A stretch of DNA of 64,000 bases. Source: Streptomyces sp. NBC_00223 (GTDB lineage Bacteria > Actinomycetota > Actinomycetes > Streptomycetales > Streptomycetaceae). The stretch spans positions 1,736,001 to 1,800,000 of the forward strand of contig NZ_CP108109.1 of the NCBI RefSeq assembly GCF_036199905.1. The letters are read 5' to 3'. Below the pieces are notes generated by a model. That model had not been told where the DNA came from. It made no database searches and saw nothing but the letters and a program-made list of their open reading frames with translations. A program made the translations under genes and the position numbers. This document shows positions 51,168-60,957 of this stretch, in pieces. Numbering within the stretch: the stretch's first letter is position 1; each line of letters begins with the position of its first letter.

Positions 51168-52163
51168 ATGCCTGCTAACCCCAGCCCGCTGACGGCTCCC
51201 ACCGCCGATGACTTCCGCGCCTGGCACCGAGTGCAGTCCGCCGCGTTCGCGCACGACCGGCCCGGCGAGCCCGTACCGACCCAGGCCGCGATGCAGGCAC
51301 GCCTGACGACGCCCGGCGGCGGCCGCCGTCTGGTGCTGTGGCTGGTACGCGGCTCAGGTGAGGAACCGGTGGCCACGGCCACGCTGCGGATCTCCTCGCA
51401 GCCGGGCCGCAGCCAGCTGGCCGAAGTCGACATGACCGTCCATCCCGCGCACCGGCGGATGGGCGCGGGGTCGCGGCTGCTGGCCACGGTCACGGAGGCG
51501 GCCGGGGAGGCGGGCTGCCGCAGCCTGGTCACGGAGGTGGTGGCCGGCACGCCCGGCGAGGGGTTCCTCGCCACCCGCGACTTCGTACCCGTGCTGCGGC
51601 TGACCTGGATGCGGCTGTCGCTGGACGAGATATCCGACCGGGTGCGCGAGCTGCCGGACGTACCGCACCCCGGCTACCGGCTCACGGCGTGGGAGGGGGT
51701 CGTGCCGGACGAGCTGGCCGAAACGTTCACGCTCGCGCGGCAGGGCATGGCCGACATGCCGATCGGCGGGATGGACCTCGGCGAGGTGGGCTGGGACGTG
51801 GCGCGGGTGCGGGAGATCGCGGAGGTGATCGCGCGGCGCGGCGACCGGCTGCTGACGGTCGCGGCGATCAGCGAGGCGGACGGCTCGGTGGCGGGCTACA
51901 CGGAGCTGGTACTGCCCGGTGACAGCTCGACGCGGGGGCAGCAGTACGACACCGCGGTGCTCTCCGCGCACCGCGGGCACGGGCTGGGGCTGTGGCTCAA
52001 GGCGGCGATGCTGCGGCACGCGCGGGAGGCTCAGCCCGGGCTGACGGAGATCGACACGGACAACGCGGACGACAACCGGCACATGCTCTCCGTCAACTCC
52101 GCGCTCGGCTTCCGCGCGCTGCGCCGCACGGTCAACTACCAACTCACCCTCCGCACTCGCTAG
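51168..52163 (+). CDS. Double-domain GNAT N-acetyltransferase
   Basis: 331 residues. Two GNAT folds are joined in tandem. The first has VDMTVHPAHRRMGAGSRLLA (acetyl-CoA pyrophosphate loop RRMGAG). The second has VLSAHRGHGLGLWLKAAML (RGHGLG) and the late TDNADDNRHMLSVNSALGF strand-helix. This arrangement resembles mycothiol synthase-type proteins, though key MshD context is absent. The substrate is unknown. It stands alone after aceE. Confidence 0.85.
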   Translation: MPANPSPLTAPTADDFRAWHRVQSAAFAHDRPGEPVPTQAAMQARLTTPGGGRRLVLWLVRGSGEEPVATATLRISSQPGRSQLAEVDMTVHPAHRRMGAGSRLLATVTEAAGEAGCRSLVTEVVAGTPGEGFLATRDFVPVLRLTWMRLSLDEISDRVRELPDVPHPGYRLTAWEGVVPDELAETFTLARQGMADMPIGGMDLGEVGWDVARVREIAEVIARRGDRLLTVAAISEADGSVAGYTELVLPGDSSTRGQQYDTAVLSAHRGHGLGLWLKAAMLRHAREAQPGLTEIDTDNADDNRHMLSVNSALGFRALRRTVNYQLTLRTR

Positions 52164-53328
52164 CGCCGCGGGAGCGCTCCCGCACCTCGCCGCCTCCGGC
52201 GCGGTCCCGTACGACGGCCGGTGCCGCCCACCGGGCCTGACGACGAGAGCCCCCGCCAGAGGTAGGGCGAGCGCCCTTGCCCACCCCGACGAACGACCCC
52301 GCGTCCACCCCCACGCGGGCCGGAGCCTTCACGAGCCGACTGCCCTCGGCGGGCACCCCGAGAGGAACCCGCACGCCGACCCGGCGAACGGCCTCCGGCG
52401 GAGGTGTGGGCGAGCGCCCCTGCGGGCCCGGTCGGCGACAGGCTTCCGCCCGGGTGGGGTACCGCCCGACGCGGGCGCGCCCGGAGGGACCTCCAACGGG
52501 AGTTGCACACCGACCCGGCGCGGACGGCCTCCGGCGGGACTATGGGCCAGCGCCCTGCGGGCCCGGTCGGCAACCGGCTCCCACCGGTACGGCCGCCCCC
52601 CGACAAGGACGGGCTCAGAGGACCCCCAAGGGAGTTGCACGCCGACCCGGCGAACGTCCCTCCCCCGGACGTGGAGGCGAGCCACCCCTGGCGGTCCTGC
52701 GGACCACCGACTCCGCGTCGGGCGCGGCGTTGCGGGGATAGGGGGTGATCCCCCACGCGGGCCGAAGCGCACACGACGCACGGCCGTGGCAGCGCCCCCA
52801 GGGCCGGGCAAACCGGGCGACGAGCCGAGGAGCGGCCTTCGCGGTCGGCCCCCAGGCGGATCGGGTGCGCGACCCGATGGCCGTACGCGGCCGGGGTCGG
52901 CGGGAGCCCAGCGGGGCCGGAGGCCGGGCGGACAGGGCGGCGTCGATCGGGCAGAAGCCGCCCGCAGGGCAGCACGCGGGGCTCGCGTCAACTGGGCGGG
53001 CCGCCCCCGCAGGGGAGCGCACCGCAATCGCGGCTCACGGCGTGGCCAGCGCCAGGGTGCCCCAGGTCAAACGGGGGCCGAGCGCAGCCGGAGCTGGTGT
53101 CAGGGCGGCCGGGTGGCTCCCCGCAGAGGGCTCGCGGCGGGCCGGGGGCGGCCGCGGCCGTGGGGCGGGCGGGGGAGCGCCGGGGCTGGGGTTGACGCTG
53201 GGGGGGTGGGCGCGCCGCAGGGGGCTCGCGTCAACCGGGGGGCGGGGGACCCCGCAGGGGGGAAGTTTGGTAACGGGATGGGGGCTGGGCGTGCGGCGGG
53301 CCCCGGGGGGCGGGAAGCTGGACGCGTG
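52164..53328. repeat. Long non-coding interval with a tandem repeat of about 132 bp
   Basis: About 1.16 kb of extremely GC-rich DNA without a credible gene. A GCACGCCGACCCGGCGAACG word recurs at 52371, 52505 (one variant) and 52637, spacings 134 and 132 bp. The intervening GGCCTCCGGCGG, GCGGGCCCGGTCGGC and GGGAGTTGCAC segments repeat in the same order, making roughly two and a half imperfect units. Further right, GGGGCTCGCGTCAAC occurs twice (about 52978 and 53222). Minus-strand translation gives repeats such as RRVGVQLP, but codon bias and composition look non-genic. Confidence 0.6.
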
Positions 53329-53841
53329 ATGGACGAGACGGAGTTCTGGGAGATCGTCGACCGTAGCCGCGAGGCCGCGGACGGCGACGCGGACGAGCAC
53401 GCCGACCTGCTCGTGGAACGACTCGCGCAGCTCGACCCGGAAGCGGTGCTGGACTTCGCCCGGCACTTCGAGACCCGTTTCGCGCGAGCGTTCAGCTGGG
53501 ACCTGTGGGGCGCCGCCGACGTGATGCTGGGCGGCGCCGACGACGAGTCGTTCGACTACTTCCGCTGCTGGCTGATCGGCCAGGGCCGGCACGTCTTCGA
53601 GGGCGCCCTGACCGCCCCCGACGACCTCGCCACCCTCGTCCCGGACTTCGACCCCGAGAACGACGGGGACGCGGAGGATCTGGGATACGCGGCGGACGAG
53701 GCGTACGAACAGCTCACCGGCGTACGGCTGCCGGACCTGGAGCTGCCGCGGCAGGACGGCCCGGAGGGCGAACGGTTCGACTTCGACGACGAGGACGCGA
53801 TGGCCGACCGCTTCCCGCAGCTGTGGGAGCGCTTCGGCTGA
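53329..53841 (+). CDS. DUF4240 domain protein
   Basis: 170 residues starting MDETEFWEIVDRSREAADGD. The DUF4240 pattern is clear: an N-terminal FWxIVDxS helix, then FSWDLWGAADVMLGGADDES, FDYFRCWLIGQGRHVFEGAL and a ENDGDAEDLGYAADEAYEQL block. The family is cytoplasmic, highly acidic and of unknown function. An in-frame GTG lies one codon upstream. Confidence 0.88.
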   Translation: MDETEFWEIVDRSREAADGDADEHADLLVERLAQLDPEAVLDFARHFETRFARAFSWDLWGAADVMLGGADDESFDYFRCWLIGQGRHVFEGALTAPDDLATLVPDFDPENDGDAEDLGYAADEAYEQLTGVRLPDLELPRQDGPEGERFDFDDEDAMADRFPQLWERFG

Positions 53842-53946
53842 GCCACCGGCCGTCACCCCGTATCCCCAGCCGCACGCGCGGCGCCCCGCGAGCCGTACGG
53901 CCCGCCCCGCGAGGCGCCGCGCGACCGTACGGGCCACAATGCCCGT

Positions 53947-54843
53947 ATGCGTATCGCAGTCACCGGCGCCTCCGGCCTGATCGGCTCCGCCCTCACCGCC
54001 TCGCTCGCCGCCGACGGCCACCAAGTCGTCGCGCTGGTGCGGCGCGAGCCGTCAGGACCCGGCGAGGTGCGGTGGGACCCGGCGGCCGGGACCGTGGACG
54101 CCGGGGGCCTTGAGGGCTGCGCTGCCGTCGTCCACCTGGCGGGCGCGGGCGTCGGCGACCGGCGCTGGACGGACGCCCGCAAGAAGGTCCTGCGCGAGAG
54201 TCGGGTGAGCGGTACGGCCACCATCGCCCGCGCCGTCGCCGCGCTCGACACCCCGCCCCGGGTCCTGCTGTGCGGCACGGCGATCGGCTATTACGGCGAC
54301 ACGGGCGACCGTCGGGTCGACGAGGACGCCCCCGCGGGCACGGGCTTCCTCGCCGAGCTGTGCCAGGAGTGGGAGGCCGCCGCCGACCCCGCCCGCGCGG
54401 CCGGCATCCGTACGGTGTGCGCGCGTACCGGCCTGGTCGTGGCGGCCGGCGGCGGGGCCTGGGGGAGGCTCTTCCCGATCTTCAAGGCCGGGCTCGGCGG
54501 GCGGCTCGGCAACGGACGGCAGTTCTGGAGCTTCATCGCGCTGCACGACGAGATCGCGGCGATGCGGCACATCCTGGACACGGACACGCTCTCCGGCCCG
54601 GTGAACCTGACCGCGCCCGAGCCGGTCACCAACCGCGAGGTGACCGCGGCGATGGGCCGCGTACTGCACCGCCCGACCCTGGCCACCGTACCCGCGCCCG
54701 CGCTGCGGCTGGCGCTGGGCGAGTTCGCCGGGGACGTGCTCGGCAGCCAGCGGGTACGGCCCCGGCGGCTGCTGGACTCCGGCTTCGCGTACGCCTTCCC
54801 GCTGATCGACCAGGCCATCAAGGCGGCACTGAGCAGCCGCTGA
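53947..54843 (+). CDS. TIGR01777-family NAD(P)-dependent epimerase
   Basis: 298 residues. The Rossmann motif is VTGASGLIGSALTASLAADG, followed by AAVVHLAGAGVGDRRWTDAR, LLCGTAIGYYGDTGDR and FWSFIALHDEIAAMRHIL. A C-terminal DUF1731 segment includes LGEFAGDVLGSQRVRPRRLL. The family is an SDR-like sugar epimerase group (SulA/YfcH) with no assigned substrate. Confidence 0.92.
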   Translation: MRIAVTGASGLIGSALTASLAADGHQVVALVRREPSGPGEVRWDPAAGTVDAGGLEGCAAVVHLAGAGVGDRRWTDARKKVLRESRVSGTATIARAVAALDTPPRVLLCGTAIGYYGDTGDRRVDEDAPAGTGFLAELCQEWEAAADPARAAGIRTVCARTGLVVAAGGGAWGRLFPIFKAGLGGRLGNGRQFWSFIALHDEIAAMRHILDTDTLSGPVNLTAPEPVTNREVTAAMGRVLHRPTLATVPAPALRLALGEFAGDVLGSQRVRPRRLLDSGFAYAFPLIDQAIKAALSSR

Positions 54844-55108
54844 CGGACGGCCGTCCCAGCAGCCCTGACCCACTGACGGGCAGCCACCTCGCGTTCATGG
54901 CCTGACGGAACGTCAACTCCTCCGACGCGCAGGGGCCAGGGCCACCGCACCCGTACCGCCCGTCCGATACGGCCGGATCGGGCGGGTGAACGGCCGGTAA
55001 CCACCCCCTTCGCATCCTTTGGCCACGAGAAGGGCATGACCCCTACCAGCGCGGGCACTTGTGGACCGGCGCGAGCGGGGAACGGACCCGATTTCGGGGA
55101 GGGGCATC

Positions 55109-56434
55109 GTGCTCTCACCAGCACGCCGTCACGGCGTGGCCGTTTTCACCGATGTGGTCGTGGTCGGCGCGGGACTCGCCGGCCTGGCCGCCGCACAGCA
55201 TCTGATCGCCGGGGGCCTGACGGTCACCGTACTCGAGGCCGCCGAGCGGGTCGGCGGGCGTATGGCCACCGACTCGGTGGCGGGGTTCCGGCTCGACCAC
55301 GGGCCGCAGTTGCTCAACACGTCCTATCCGGAGCTGCGCCGCACCCCGGGCCTGCGTGACCTGTCGCTCGCGCCCCTGGCGCCGGGCGCGCTGGTCCGCG
55401 GGGCCGGGCGCGGCTACCGGGTGGGCGATCCGCGCGGCGCCCGGGCCGCGTTCAGCTCCGCCCGCGCGCCGATCGGCTCGGCGCTGGACAAGGCGCGGCT
55501 CGGCACGACCCTCAACCGCCTCGCGGCCACGCCGATCTCCCGGCTGGCCGCCCGTACCGAGACCAGCGCGGCCGAGGCGCTGGCCGCGCGGGGTTTCGCG
55601 CCCCGCACGGTCGAGGGCTTTCTGCGGCCGCTGCTGGCCGCGCTGCTCTCCGACCCGGAGCTGACCTCGTCCAGCCGGGTCGCCGACCTGGTGCTGCGCG
55701 GCTTCGCCCGGGGCCGCACCTGCCTGCCGGTGGGCGGCGCGGCCCGGCTGCCGGAACGGCTGGCGGCGACGCTGCCGCCGGGGACCGTACGGCTCGGCAC
55801 GCGCGTGTCGCGTATCGCGGCGAACGCGGTGCTCACCGAGGACGGCACCGAACTCCCGTGCCGGGCCGTGGTGGTGGCCACGGACGCGCGTACCGCGGCC
55901 GTACTGCTGCCGGGGCTGCGGACGCCGGCCTTCCACCAGGTCACCGTGGCGCACCACGCGGCGCCCGAGGCGCCGGTGCGCGAGCCCGTGCTCGTCCTGG
56001 ACGCCGACCGGCTCGGCCCGGTCTCGCACACGTACCCGGCCAGTACGATCGACCCCACCCGGGCCCCGGCCGGACGCGCGCTGATCACCTCGGTGATCCT
56101 CGGGCCGCCGCCGGACGGCGACAACGACAAGGCGATCCTGGCGCACCTCGCCGAGCTGTACGACACCCCCACCGACCGCTGGGAGCTGCTGGCCCTGCGG
56201 ACCGACCCGGACGCCGTGCCCGCGATGCCCGCGCCGCACGACCTGCGCCGCCCGGTACGGCTGCTGGCGGGCCTGTACGTGTGCGGCGACCACCGCGACA
56301 CCAGTACGGTCCAGGGCGCCCTGCTCTCCGGCCGCAGGGCCGCCCTGAGCGCCCTGCGCGACCTGGGCCTGCGCACCCCGGGCAGCGGCCCGGCGGAACA
56401 GACGGACCCGACGGACGACGAGGAGGCCGCGTAA
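55109..56434 (+). CDS. FAD-dependent amine oxidase/phytoene-desaturase-like protein
   Basis: 441 residues from GTG 55109, with GGGGAGGGG just upstream. The dinucleotide motif is VVVVGAGLAGLAAAQHLIAG, then LEAAERVGGRMATDSVAGFR. The C-terminal FAD motif is LAGLYVCGDHRDTSTVQGAL (with ALLSGRRAA). It fits the NAD(P)/FAD oxidoreductase group close to protoporphyrinogen or carotenoid desaturases. No pathway partner is adjacent, so the substrate is open. Confidence 0.88.
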   Translation: MLSPARRHGVAVFTDVVVVGAGLAGLAAAQHLIAGGLTVTVLEAAERVGGRMATDSVAGFRLDHGPQLLNTSYPELRRTPGLRDLSLAPLAPGALVRGAGRGYRVGDPRGARAAFSSARAPIGSALDKARLGTTLNRLAATPISRLAARTETSAAEALAARGFAPRTVEGFLRPLLAALLSDPELTSSSRVADLVLRGFARGRTCLPVGGAARLPERLAATLPPGTVRLGTRVSRIAANAVLTEDGTELPCRAVVVATDARTAAVLLPGLRTPAFHQVTVAHHAAPEAPVREPVLVLDADRLGPVSHTYPASTIDPTRAPAGRALITSVILGPPPDGDNDKAILAHLAELYDTPTDRWELLALRTDPDAVPAMPAPHDLRRPVRLLAGLYVCGDHRDTSTVQGALLSGRRAALSALRDLGLRTPGSGPAEQTDPTDDEEAA

Positions 56435-56559
56435 CGGCAACCGCCGGTCGGCCGGAAGCTGTTGCCGGCCGGCCGGCGCCGCGCGCCCGGCCGGAAGTCA
56501 GGCCAGTGGGGGGCGGGTGGACCGGGACGGGGTGGGGGTGGGGTGCCTAGGGTCGGGCC

Positions 56560-57966
56560 ATGCATCCTCTCCTCGCGGACGATCTGGCCCGGCTGCCCGA
56601 ACTGCTCGGCGTGACGAAGGACCGCGCCGAGCGCTTCCTGTCCGGGCTCGGCGAGCGGCCGGTCGCCCGTACCGGGTGGCGGCCGGACGGCGCCGCGCCG
56701 CTGCCCGCCGACGGCATCGGGCTCGACCGCGCGCTCGACGCCTTCGCCGCGCGCTGGGAGTCGGGGCTGTCCGGCAGCGCGGGGCCGCGTTACCTCGGCT
56801 TCGTGACGGGCGGCACCACCCCGGCCGGGGTCGCGGGCGACTGGCTGACCAGCGCGTACGACCAGAACGCCTCCTCCGGCGGTGACTCCTGCGCCGCCGA
56901 ACTGGAGAAGGAGACGGTTGGCTGGCTGCGGGAGATGTTCGGACTGAGCCGGGCGCACCACGGCGCGTTCGTCAGCGGGGCGACGACCTCCAACACGGTC
57001 GGGCTCGCCATCGCCCGCGAGTGGGTGGGCGAACGGCTCGGCGTCCGGGTCAGCGACGCGGGCGCCGCCGCGCTCGGCCCGGTCGAGGTGCTGTCCGGCA
57101 CCCCGCACTCCAGCATCGGCAAGTCGCTGTCCGTCCTCGGTATCGGCCGCGACCGGCTGCGGCGGGTCCCCACGCTGCCAGGACGCGAGGCCGTGGACGT
57201 GGACGGGCTCGCGGCGGCGCTCGCCGCGCTGGACGGGCGCCCGGCGATCGTGGTGGCCAACGCGGGTACCGTCAACACGGTCGACTTCGACGATCTGCGG
57301 GCGGTGGCCGCGCTGCGGGAACGCTTCCCGTTCTGGCTGCACGTGGACGCGGCCTTCGGTGGCTTCGCCGCCCTCTCCCCCGGGCACGCGCACCTCACCG
57401 CCGGGCTGGACGCGGCGGATTCGGTCTGCCTCGACCTGCACAAGTGGCTCAATGTCCCGTACGACGCGGCGGTCCAGTTCACCCGGCGACGCGATCTCCA
57501 GACGGCGGTCTATTACAATTCCTCGCCGTATCTCGGGGCTCCGGGGGACGATCCGGATTTCCTCCATCTCACACCGGAGAATTCACGACGGCTGCGCGCT
57601 CTGACGACCTGGCTGGCCCTTTCGGCGTACGGGGTCGCGGGACATCGTGACATCGTGGACCGGAATGCCCATTCCGCCGCGGAGTTGGCCGAAGCACTTG
57701 ACGCGCATTCCGGCTTCCGAGTTCTCGCACCGACCCGGCTGAACGTCGTCTGCTTCACCCTCGCCGGGAACGTCACAGCAGCCGAACTGGCCTCTTTCGC
57801 CGCCGCGGTGGCCGAAACCGGGGAAACGTTCCTCACTCCGACGGTGTACGAGGGGGTGCCGGCGCTGCGGGCGGCTTTCTCCAACTGGCGCACGACCAGC
57901 GCGGACACTCCCCGTATCCTCGCCGCCCTCACCTCCTCTTTGCCGCCAAGCCCGGTCGAGCGTTGA
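56560..57966 (+). CDS. PLP-dependent group II decarboxylase
   Basis: 468 residues. The family layout is clear: RYLGFVTGGTTPAGVAGDWL, substrate-binding YDQNASSGGDSCAAELEKET, FVSGATTSNTVGLAIAREWV, HVDAAFGGFAAL (cofactor Asp), and the PLP lysine K295 in DLHKWLNVPYDAAVQF. It resembles aromatic-L-amino-acid/glutamate decarboxylases. The likely product is an amine, substrate unknown. It is the last plus-strand gene before a convergent regulator. Confidence 0.9.
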   Translation: MHPLLADDLARLPELLGVTKDRAERFLSGLGERPVARTGWRPDGAAPLPADGIGLDRALDAFAARWESGLSGSAGPRYLGFVTGGTTPAGVAGDWLTSAYDQNASSGGDSCAAELEKETVGWLREMFGLSRAHHGAFVSGATTSNTVGLAIAREWVGERLGVRVSDAGAAALGPVEVLSGTPHSSIGKSLSVLGIGRDRLRRVPTLPGREAVDVDGLAAALAALDGRPAIVVANAGTVNTVDFDDLRAVAALRERFPFWLHVDAAFGGFAALSPGHAHLTAGLDAADSVCLDLHKWLNVPYDAAVQFTRRRDLQTAVYYNSSPYLGAPGDDPDFLHLTPENSRRLRALTTWLALSAYGVAGHRDIVDRNAHSAAELAEALDAHSGFRVLAPTRLNVVCFTLAGNVTAAELASFAAAVAETGETFLTPTVYEGVPALRAAFSNWRTTSADTPRILAALTSSLPPSPVER

Positions 57967-58038
57967 CCAAAACCAAGCCCGCCCGGCGATTGAGGGCAGC
58001 GGTAAGCGGCGCGGAAGCAAACCCGTATCCGCCGACCG

Positions 58039-59577
58039 CTACCGCGGCAGCGAGGCGACCCGGTCGTGAAAGGCCCGCGCCGCCGCCGAATCACGAAAAG
58101 GCTCAAGCCTCCGGCCGAAATCCCGCGCGTACTCCGCCGCCCGGGCGGACCGCATATCACCCGCCTGGCGTACCACCTCCAGCCCGTGCGCACAGGCGAC
58201 CTCGACCTCACCGAGCCCCAGCCGCGCGGCGGCGAGCACGGCCCGGCAGAAGAGCCGGCTGCGGACGTACCCCGGCCCGCGCAGCCGCAGCGACCGTTCC
58301 GCGTGCTGCGCGGCCACCCGGTACTGCTGGAGGTCCCGGTGGCAGTGCCCGAACTCGTCGGCCAACTGCGCCTCGTCGAAGAACCGCGCCCAGCGCGGCA
58401 CCTCGTCCCCGCTCCGCGCGGCGGCGAGCGCGCGCTCGGCCCGCGCCAGGGCCGTCGTGCAGGCGCGGGCCTCCCCCAGCACGCCGTGCCCCCGCGCCTC
58501 CGCCGCGTGCAGCAGGGCCAGTACGACCGCCGGGGCGCCCGTACCGACGCCCTGCTGAGCGACCCGGGCGAGCTGGACGGCCTCCCGCCCGTGCCCGAGG
58601 TAGACCGCCTGGCGGCTCATCGTGACGAGCACATAGCCGCCGTACACCCGGTCCCCCGCGGCCTGTGCGAGCCGCAGCGCCTGGACGAAGTACCGCTGCG
58701 CGAGGCCGTGCGCGCCGATGTCGTACGACGTCCAGCCCGCGAGCCTGGTGAGGTCCGCGACGGAGGCGAACAGGCGGCGGCCCAGCGCCTCCCCGTAGGA
58801 GCCGCGCAGCATGGGCTCGGCCTCGTGCTCCAGGTAGCGGACGAGGGCCTGCCGGGCGTGGCCGCCGCCGTACGCGTGGTCGAGGGTGCGGAAGAGGTCG
58901 CCGACCGCGCCCACGGCGGCGATGTCCCCGCTGCCGAGCCGGCCGCGTACGGCGTGCGCGCCGGGCGCGGGGGGCTCGGGGAGGACGGAACGCCGCTGCT
59001 CGGGCACGCGGGACGGCCGGGCCGGATCGCCGGGGGCGGGGGCGGTGGGGGCGCTTCCGGCGGGGCTCAGCGCCACCTTGGCGTCGGGCCGGCCGATGAG
59101 CCAGTCCCTGCTGGGGACGACCAGCCCGGCCGGGGTGAAGGCGATCTTGCGCATCTCGACGTGATTGCCGGTGTCCTTGCGCCACAGCCCGCTGACGATG
59201 TCCACCGCCTCGCCGGGCGTGGCCGCGTATTCGAGCCCGGCGTACACCGGCGCACACGCGTCCAGCCCGAGATCCTGCGCGGACAGCCGCCGGCCGAGCC
59301 GCTGGGTGAAGACCTCGGCGATCAGCGCGGGGGTGGTGCCGCGCGGCTGCTGACCGCGCAGCCACCGGGTCACGGACGTCTTGTCGTAGCGCAGGTCGAG
59401 GCCGTGTTCGCTGCCGAGCTCGTCGACCCGGCGGGCGAGCCCCGCGTGGGAGAACCCGGCTTCCGCGATCAGCGAGGCGAGCCTGCTGTTCGGGCGGGTC
59501 CGCCGGGTCGAGCGGGCCTGGCGCTCCGCCGGTGCGGTCGGTCGGTGCGGCGTTCGCTGCGTGGGGCGGTCCGTCAT
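58039..59577 (-). CDS. NsdA-like HTH/TPR regulator
   Basis: 512 residues. The N-terminal XRE-like segment (about 25-95) reads LASLIAEAGFSHAGLARRVD and SVTRWLRGQQPRGTTPALIA, the pattern of NsdA/BldD-neighbour type regulators. A Pro/Ala linker leads to TPR-like helices at about 260-510 (YGEALGRRLFASVADLTRLA, AQRYFVQALRLAQAAGD, YLGHGREAVQLARVAQQG). In Streptomyces such proteins often repress differentiation or antibiotic production. It is transcribed divergently from lipB across 437 bp. Confidence 0.8.
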   Translation of the reverse strand: MTDRPTQRTPHRPTAPAERQARSTRRTRPNSRLASLIAEAGFSHAGLARRVDELGSEHGLDLRYDKTSVTRWLRGQQPRGTTPALIAEVFTQRLGRRLSAQDLGLDACAPVYAGLEYAATPGEAVDIVSGLWRKDTGNHVEMRKIAFTPAGLVVPSRDWLIGRPDAKVALSPAGSAPTAPAPGDPARPSRVPEQRRSVLPEPPAPGAHAVRGRLGSGDIAAVGAVGDLFRTLDHAYGGGHARQALVRYLEHEAEPMLRGSYGEALGRRLFASVADLTRLAGWTSYDIGAHGLAQRYFVQALRLAQAAGDRVYGGYVLVTMSRQAVYLGHGREAVQLARVAQQGVGTGAPAVVLALLHAAEARGHGVLGEARACTTALARAERALAAARSGDEVPRWARFFDEAQLADEFGHCHRDLQQYRVAAQHAERSLRLRGPGYVRSRLFCRAVLAAARLGLGEVEVACAHGLEVVRQAGDMRSARAAEYARDFGRRLEPFRDSAAARAFHDRVASLPR

Positions 59578-60014
59578 CGGCAGTGCGGTCCACTTCCTCG
59601 GGGAGGTCTCGGGATCGGCGTGAATGTAACGGTCAGTGCCGGAAAGCTCACCGTAAGAGCCGTATATTCGCCCGAATGAGCGACAACGGGCGGCGTTACC
59701 GACCGGGGAGCGGCACGTAGGGGCGCCGTGCGGGGGCCTGGTGGTGGGGGCACGGGTCGGCCGGGGCGGGGGCGGGTTCGGGCGCTGTCCGAGTGCGGGT
59801 CCGGGTGGGGTCCGGCTGCGGGCGGGCGGCCGGGCGAGTCCCGGAAAGGTCTCCGACGGCCGCGCGCAGGCGTCCTCACCGGCCCTGACGTGAGTTATCC
59901 ACAGGCCCCGTACGGGCGTACGGGCCGACCGCCGTACAGTGGCTGAGGTGCGACCGGCCGCACCACAAGTCGCGACCGGGGGCACCTCCACAGCGCACAG
60001 CAGAGGGAGCCGTC
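59578..60014. other. Divergent intergenic region with a DnaA-box-like site
   Basis: 437 bp between the TPR regulator and lipB. Around 59630-59690 is a less GC-rich patch that could hold the regulator's promoter. Near 59895 lies a consensus DnaA box (own entry), followed by a GTACGGGCGTACGG near-palindrome at 59910-59923 and a CCGTACAGT near -10 position for lipB. No further gene is seen. Confidence 0.5.
59895..59903 (+). promoter_or_regulatory. Consensus DnaA box
   Basis: TTATCCACA, the perfect nine-base DnaA box, 112 bp before the lipB start. It is a single copy; I see no cluster, so it is not an origin. It could be coincidental or regulatory. Confidence 0.35.
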
Positions 60015-60821
60015 GTGAGTGAGCTGCACTTCGTCCACCTGGGGTTCGGGGCCCAGGCCGTCGAGTACGAGGAGGCGTGGCAGGAGCAGCGCCGGGTCCA
60101 CGCCGCGCGGTTCGCGGACGAGACACCGGACACCTGCCTGCTGCTCGAACACCCCCCGGTCTACACCGCGGGCCGCCGTACCGCGGAGAACGAACGCCCG
60201 CTGGACGGCACCCCCGTGGTCGACGTGGACCGCGGCGGCAAGATCACCTGGCACGGCCCGGGCCAGCTCGTCGGCTACCCGATCCTCAAACTGCCGCGCC
60301 CGGTCGACGTGGTGGCGCACGTCCGCCGGCTGGAGGACGCGCTGATCCGCACGGCCGCGGACTTCGGCGTGGAGACCTCCCGGGTGGAGGGGCGCAGCGG
60401 AGTGTGGGTGCTGGGTGACCCGATAGCGGAACGGCCCGGCGGCCTGACCCTGGACTTCGACCCCCGTTTGGCCGTGGGCCCCTCCTCGCCGAGGGGGGGC
60501 GAGGACGGAGAGTTCGACCCCAGGCTGAACGGCCCGCAGTACGCGCCCTCCAACGCCGGTCAGCGCCGTGAGGACCGCAAGCTCGCGGCGATCGGCATCC
60601 GCGTGGCCAAGGGCGTGACGATGCACGGATTCGCGCTCAACTGCGACCCGGACACCACGTGGTTCGACCGGATCGTGCCGTGCGGCATCCGCGACGCTGG
60701 CGTCACCTCGCTCTCGGAGGAGCTGGGCCGCCGGGTTCCGGTCGCCGAGGTGCTGCCGGTGGTCGAGAAGCACCTGACGGAGGTGCTGTCGACGGCCGTA
60801 CCGCTCCCCCGGGCGGTGTGA
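60015..60821 (+). CDS. lipB: Lipoyl(octanoyl) transferase
   Basis: 268 residues from a GTG start. The LipB signature [19 protein letters not shown] is present, with the catalytic Lys/Cys pair in [14 protein letters not shown] and IVPCGI. An insertion of about 30 residues (about 145-175, Gly/Pro/Asp-rich) relative to E. coli LipB separates the two halves. It transfers octanoate from acyl carrier protein to lipoyl-domain lysines such as K43 and K181 of the E2 encoded at 44.4 kb. lipA follows 136 bp later. Confidence 0.94.
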   Translation: MSELHFVHLGFGAQAVEYEEAWQEQRRVHAARFADETPDTCLLLEHPPVYTAGRRTAENERPLDGTPVVDVDRGGKITWHGPGQLVGYPILKLPRPVDVVAHVRRLEDALIRTAADFGVETSRVEGRSGVWVLGDPIAERPGGLTLDFDPRLAVGPSSPRGGEDGEFDPRLNGPQYAPSNAGQRREDRKLAAIGIRVAKGVTMHGFALNCDPDTTWFDRIVPCGIRDAGVTSLSEELGRRVPVAEVLPVVEKHLTEVLSTAVPLPRAV

Positions 60822-60957
60822 CCCCGGAGCACAGGGGTGCCGGGGGAGACCGAAGGGAATGGCCCATCGAGGCTGCTGGTTACTTCGATGCGGAACCGTA
60901 TGAATCACGGGCGTACGCTGGTGTTCGCCAAAGAATCGAAGCTGTAGGGAGCCGGTC

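Noticed and set aside
52329..53027. Minus-strand frame with repeated RRVGVQLP blocks
   Set aside because: No start with a ribosome site, extreme Arg/Gly/Pro composition, and the repetition follows the DNA repeat of about 132 bp rather than a domain.
59895..59923. Replication origin near the DnaA box
   Set aside because: Only one box is present and there is no dnaA/dnaN neighbourhood or AT-rich unwinding region.
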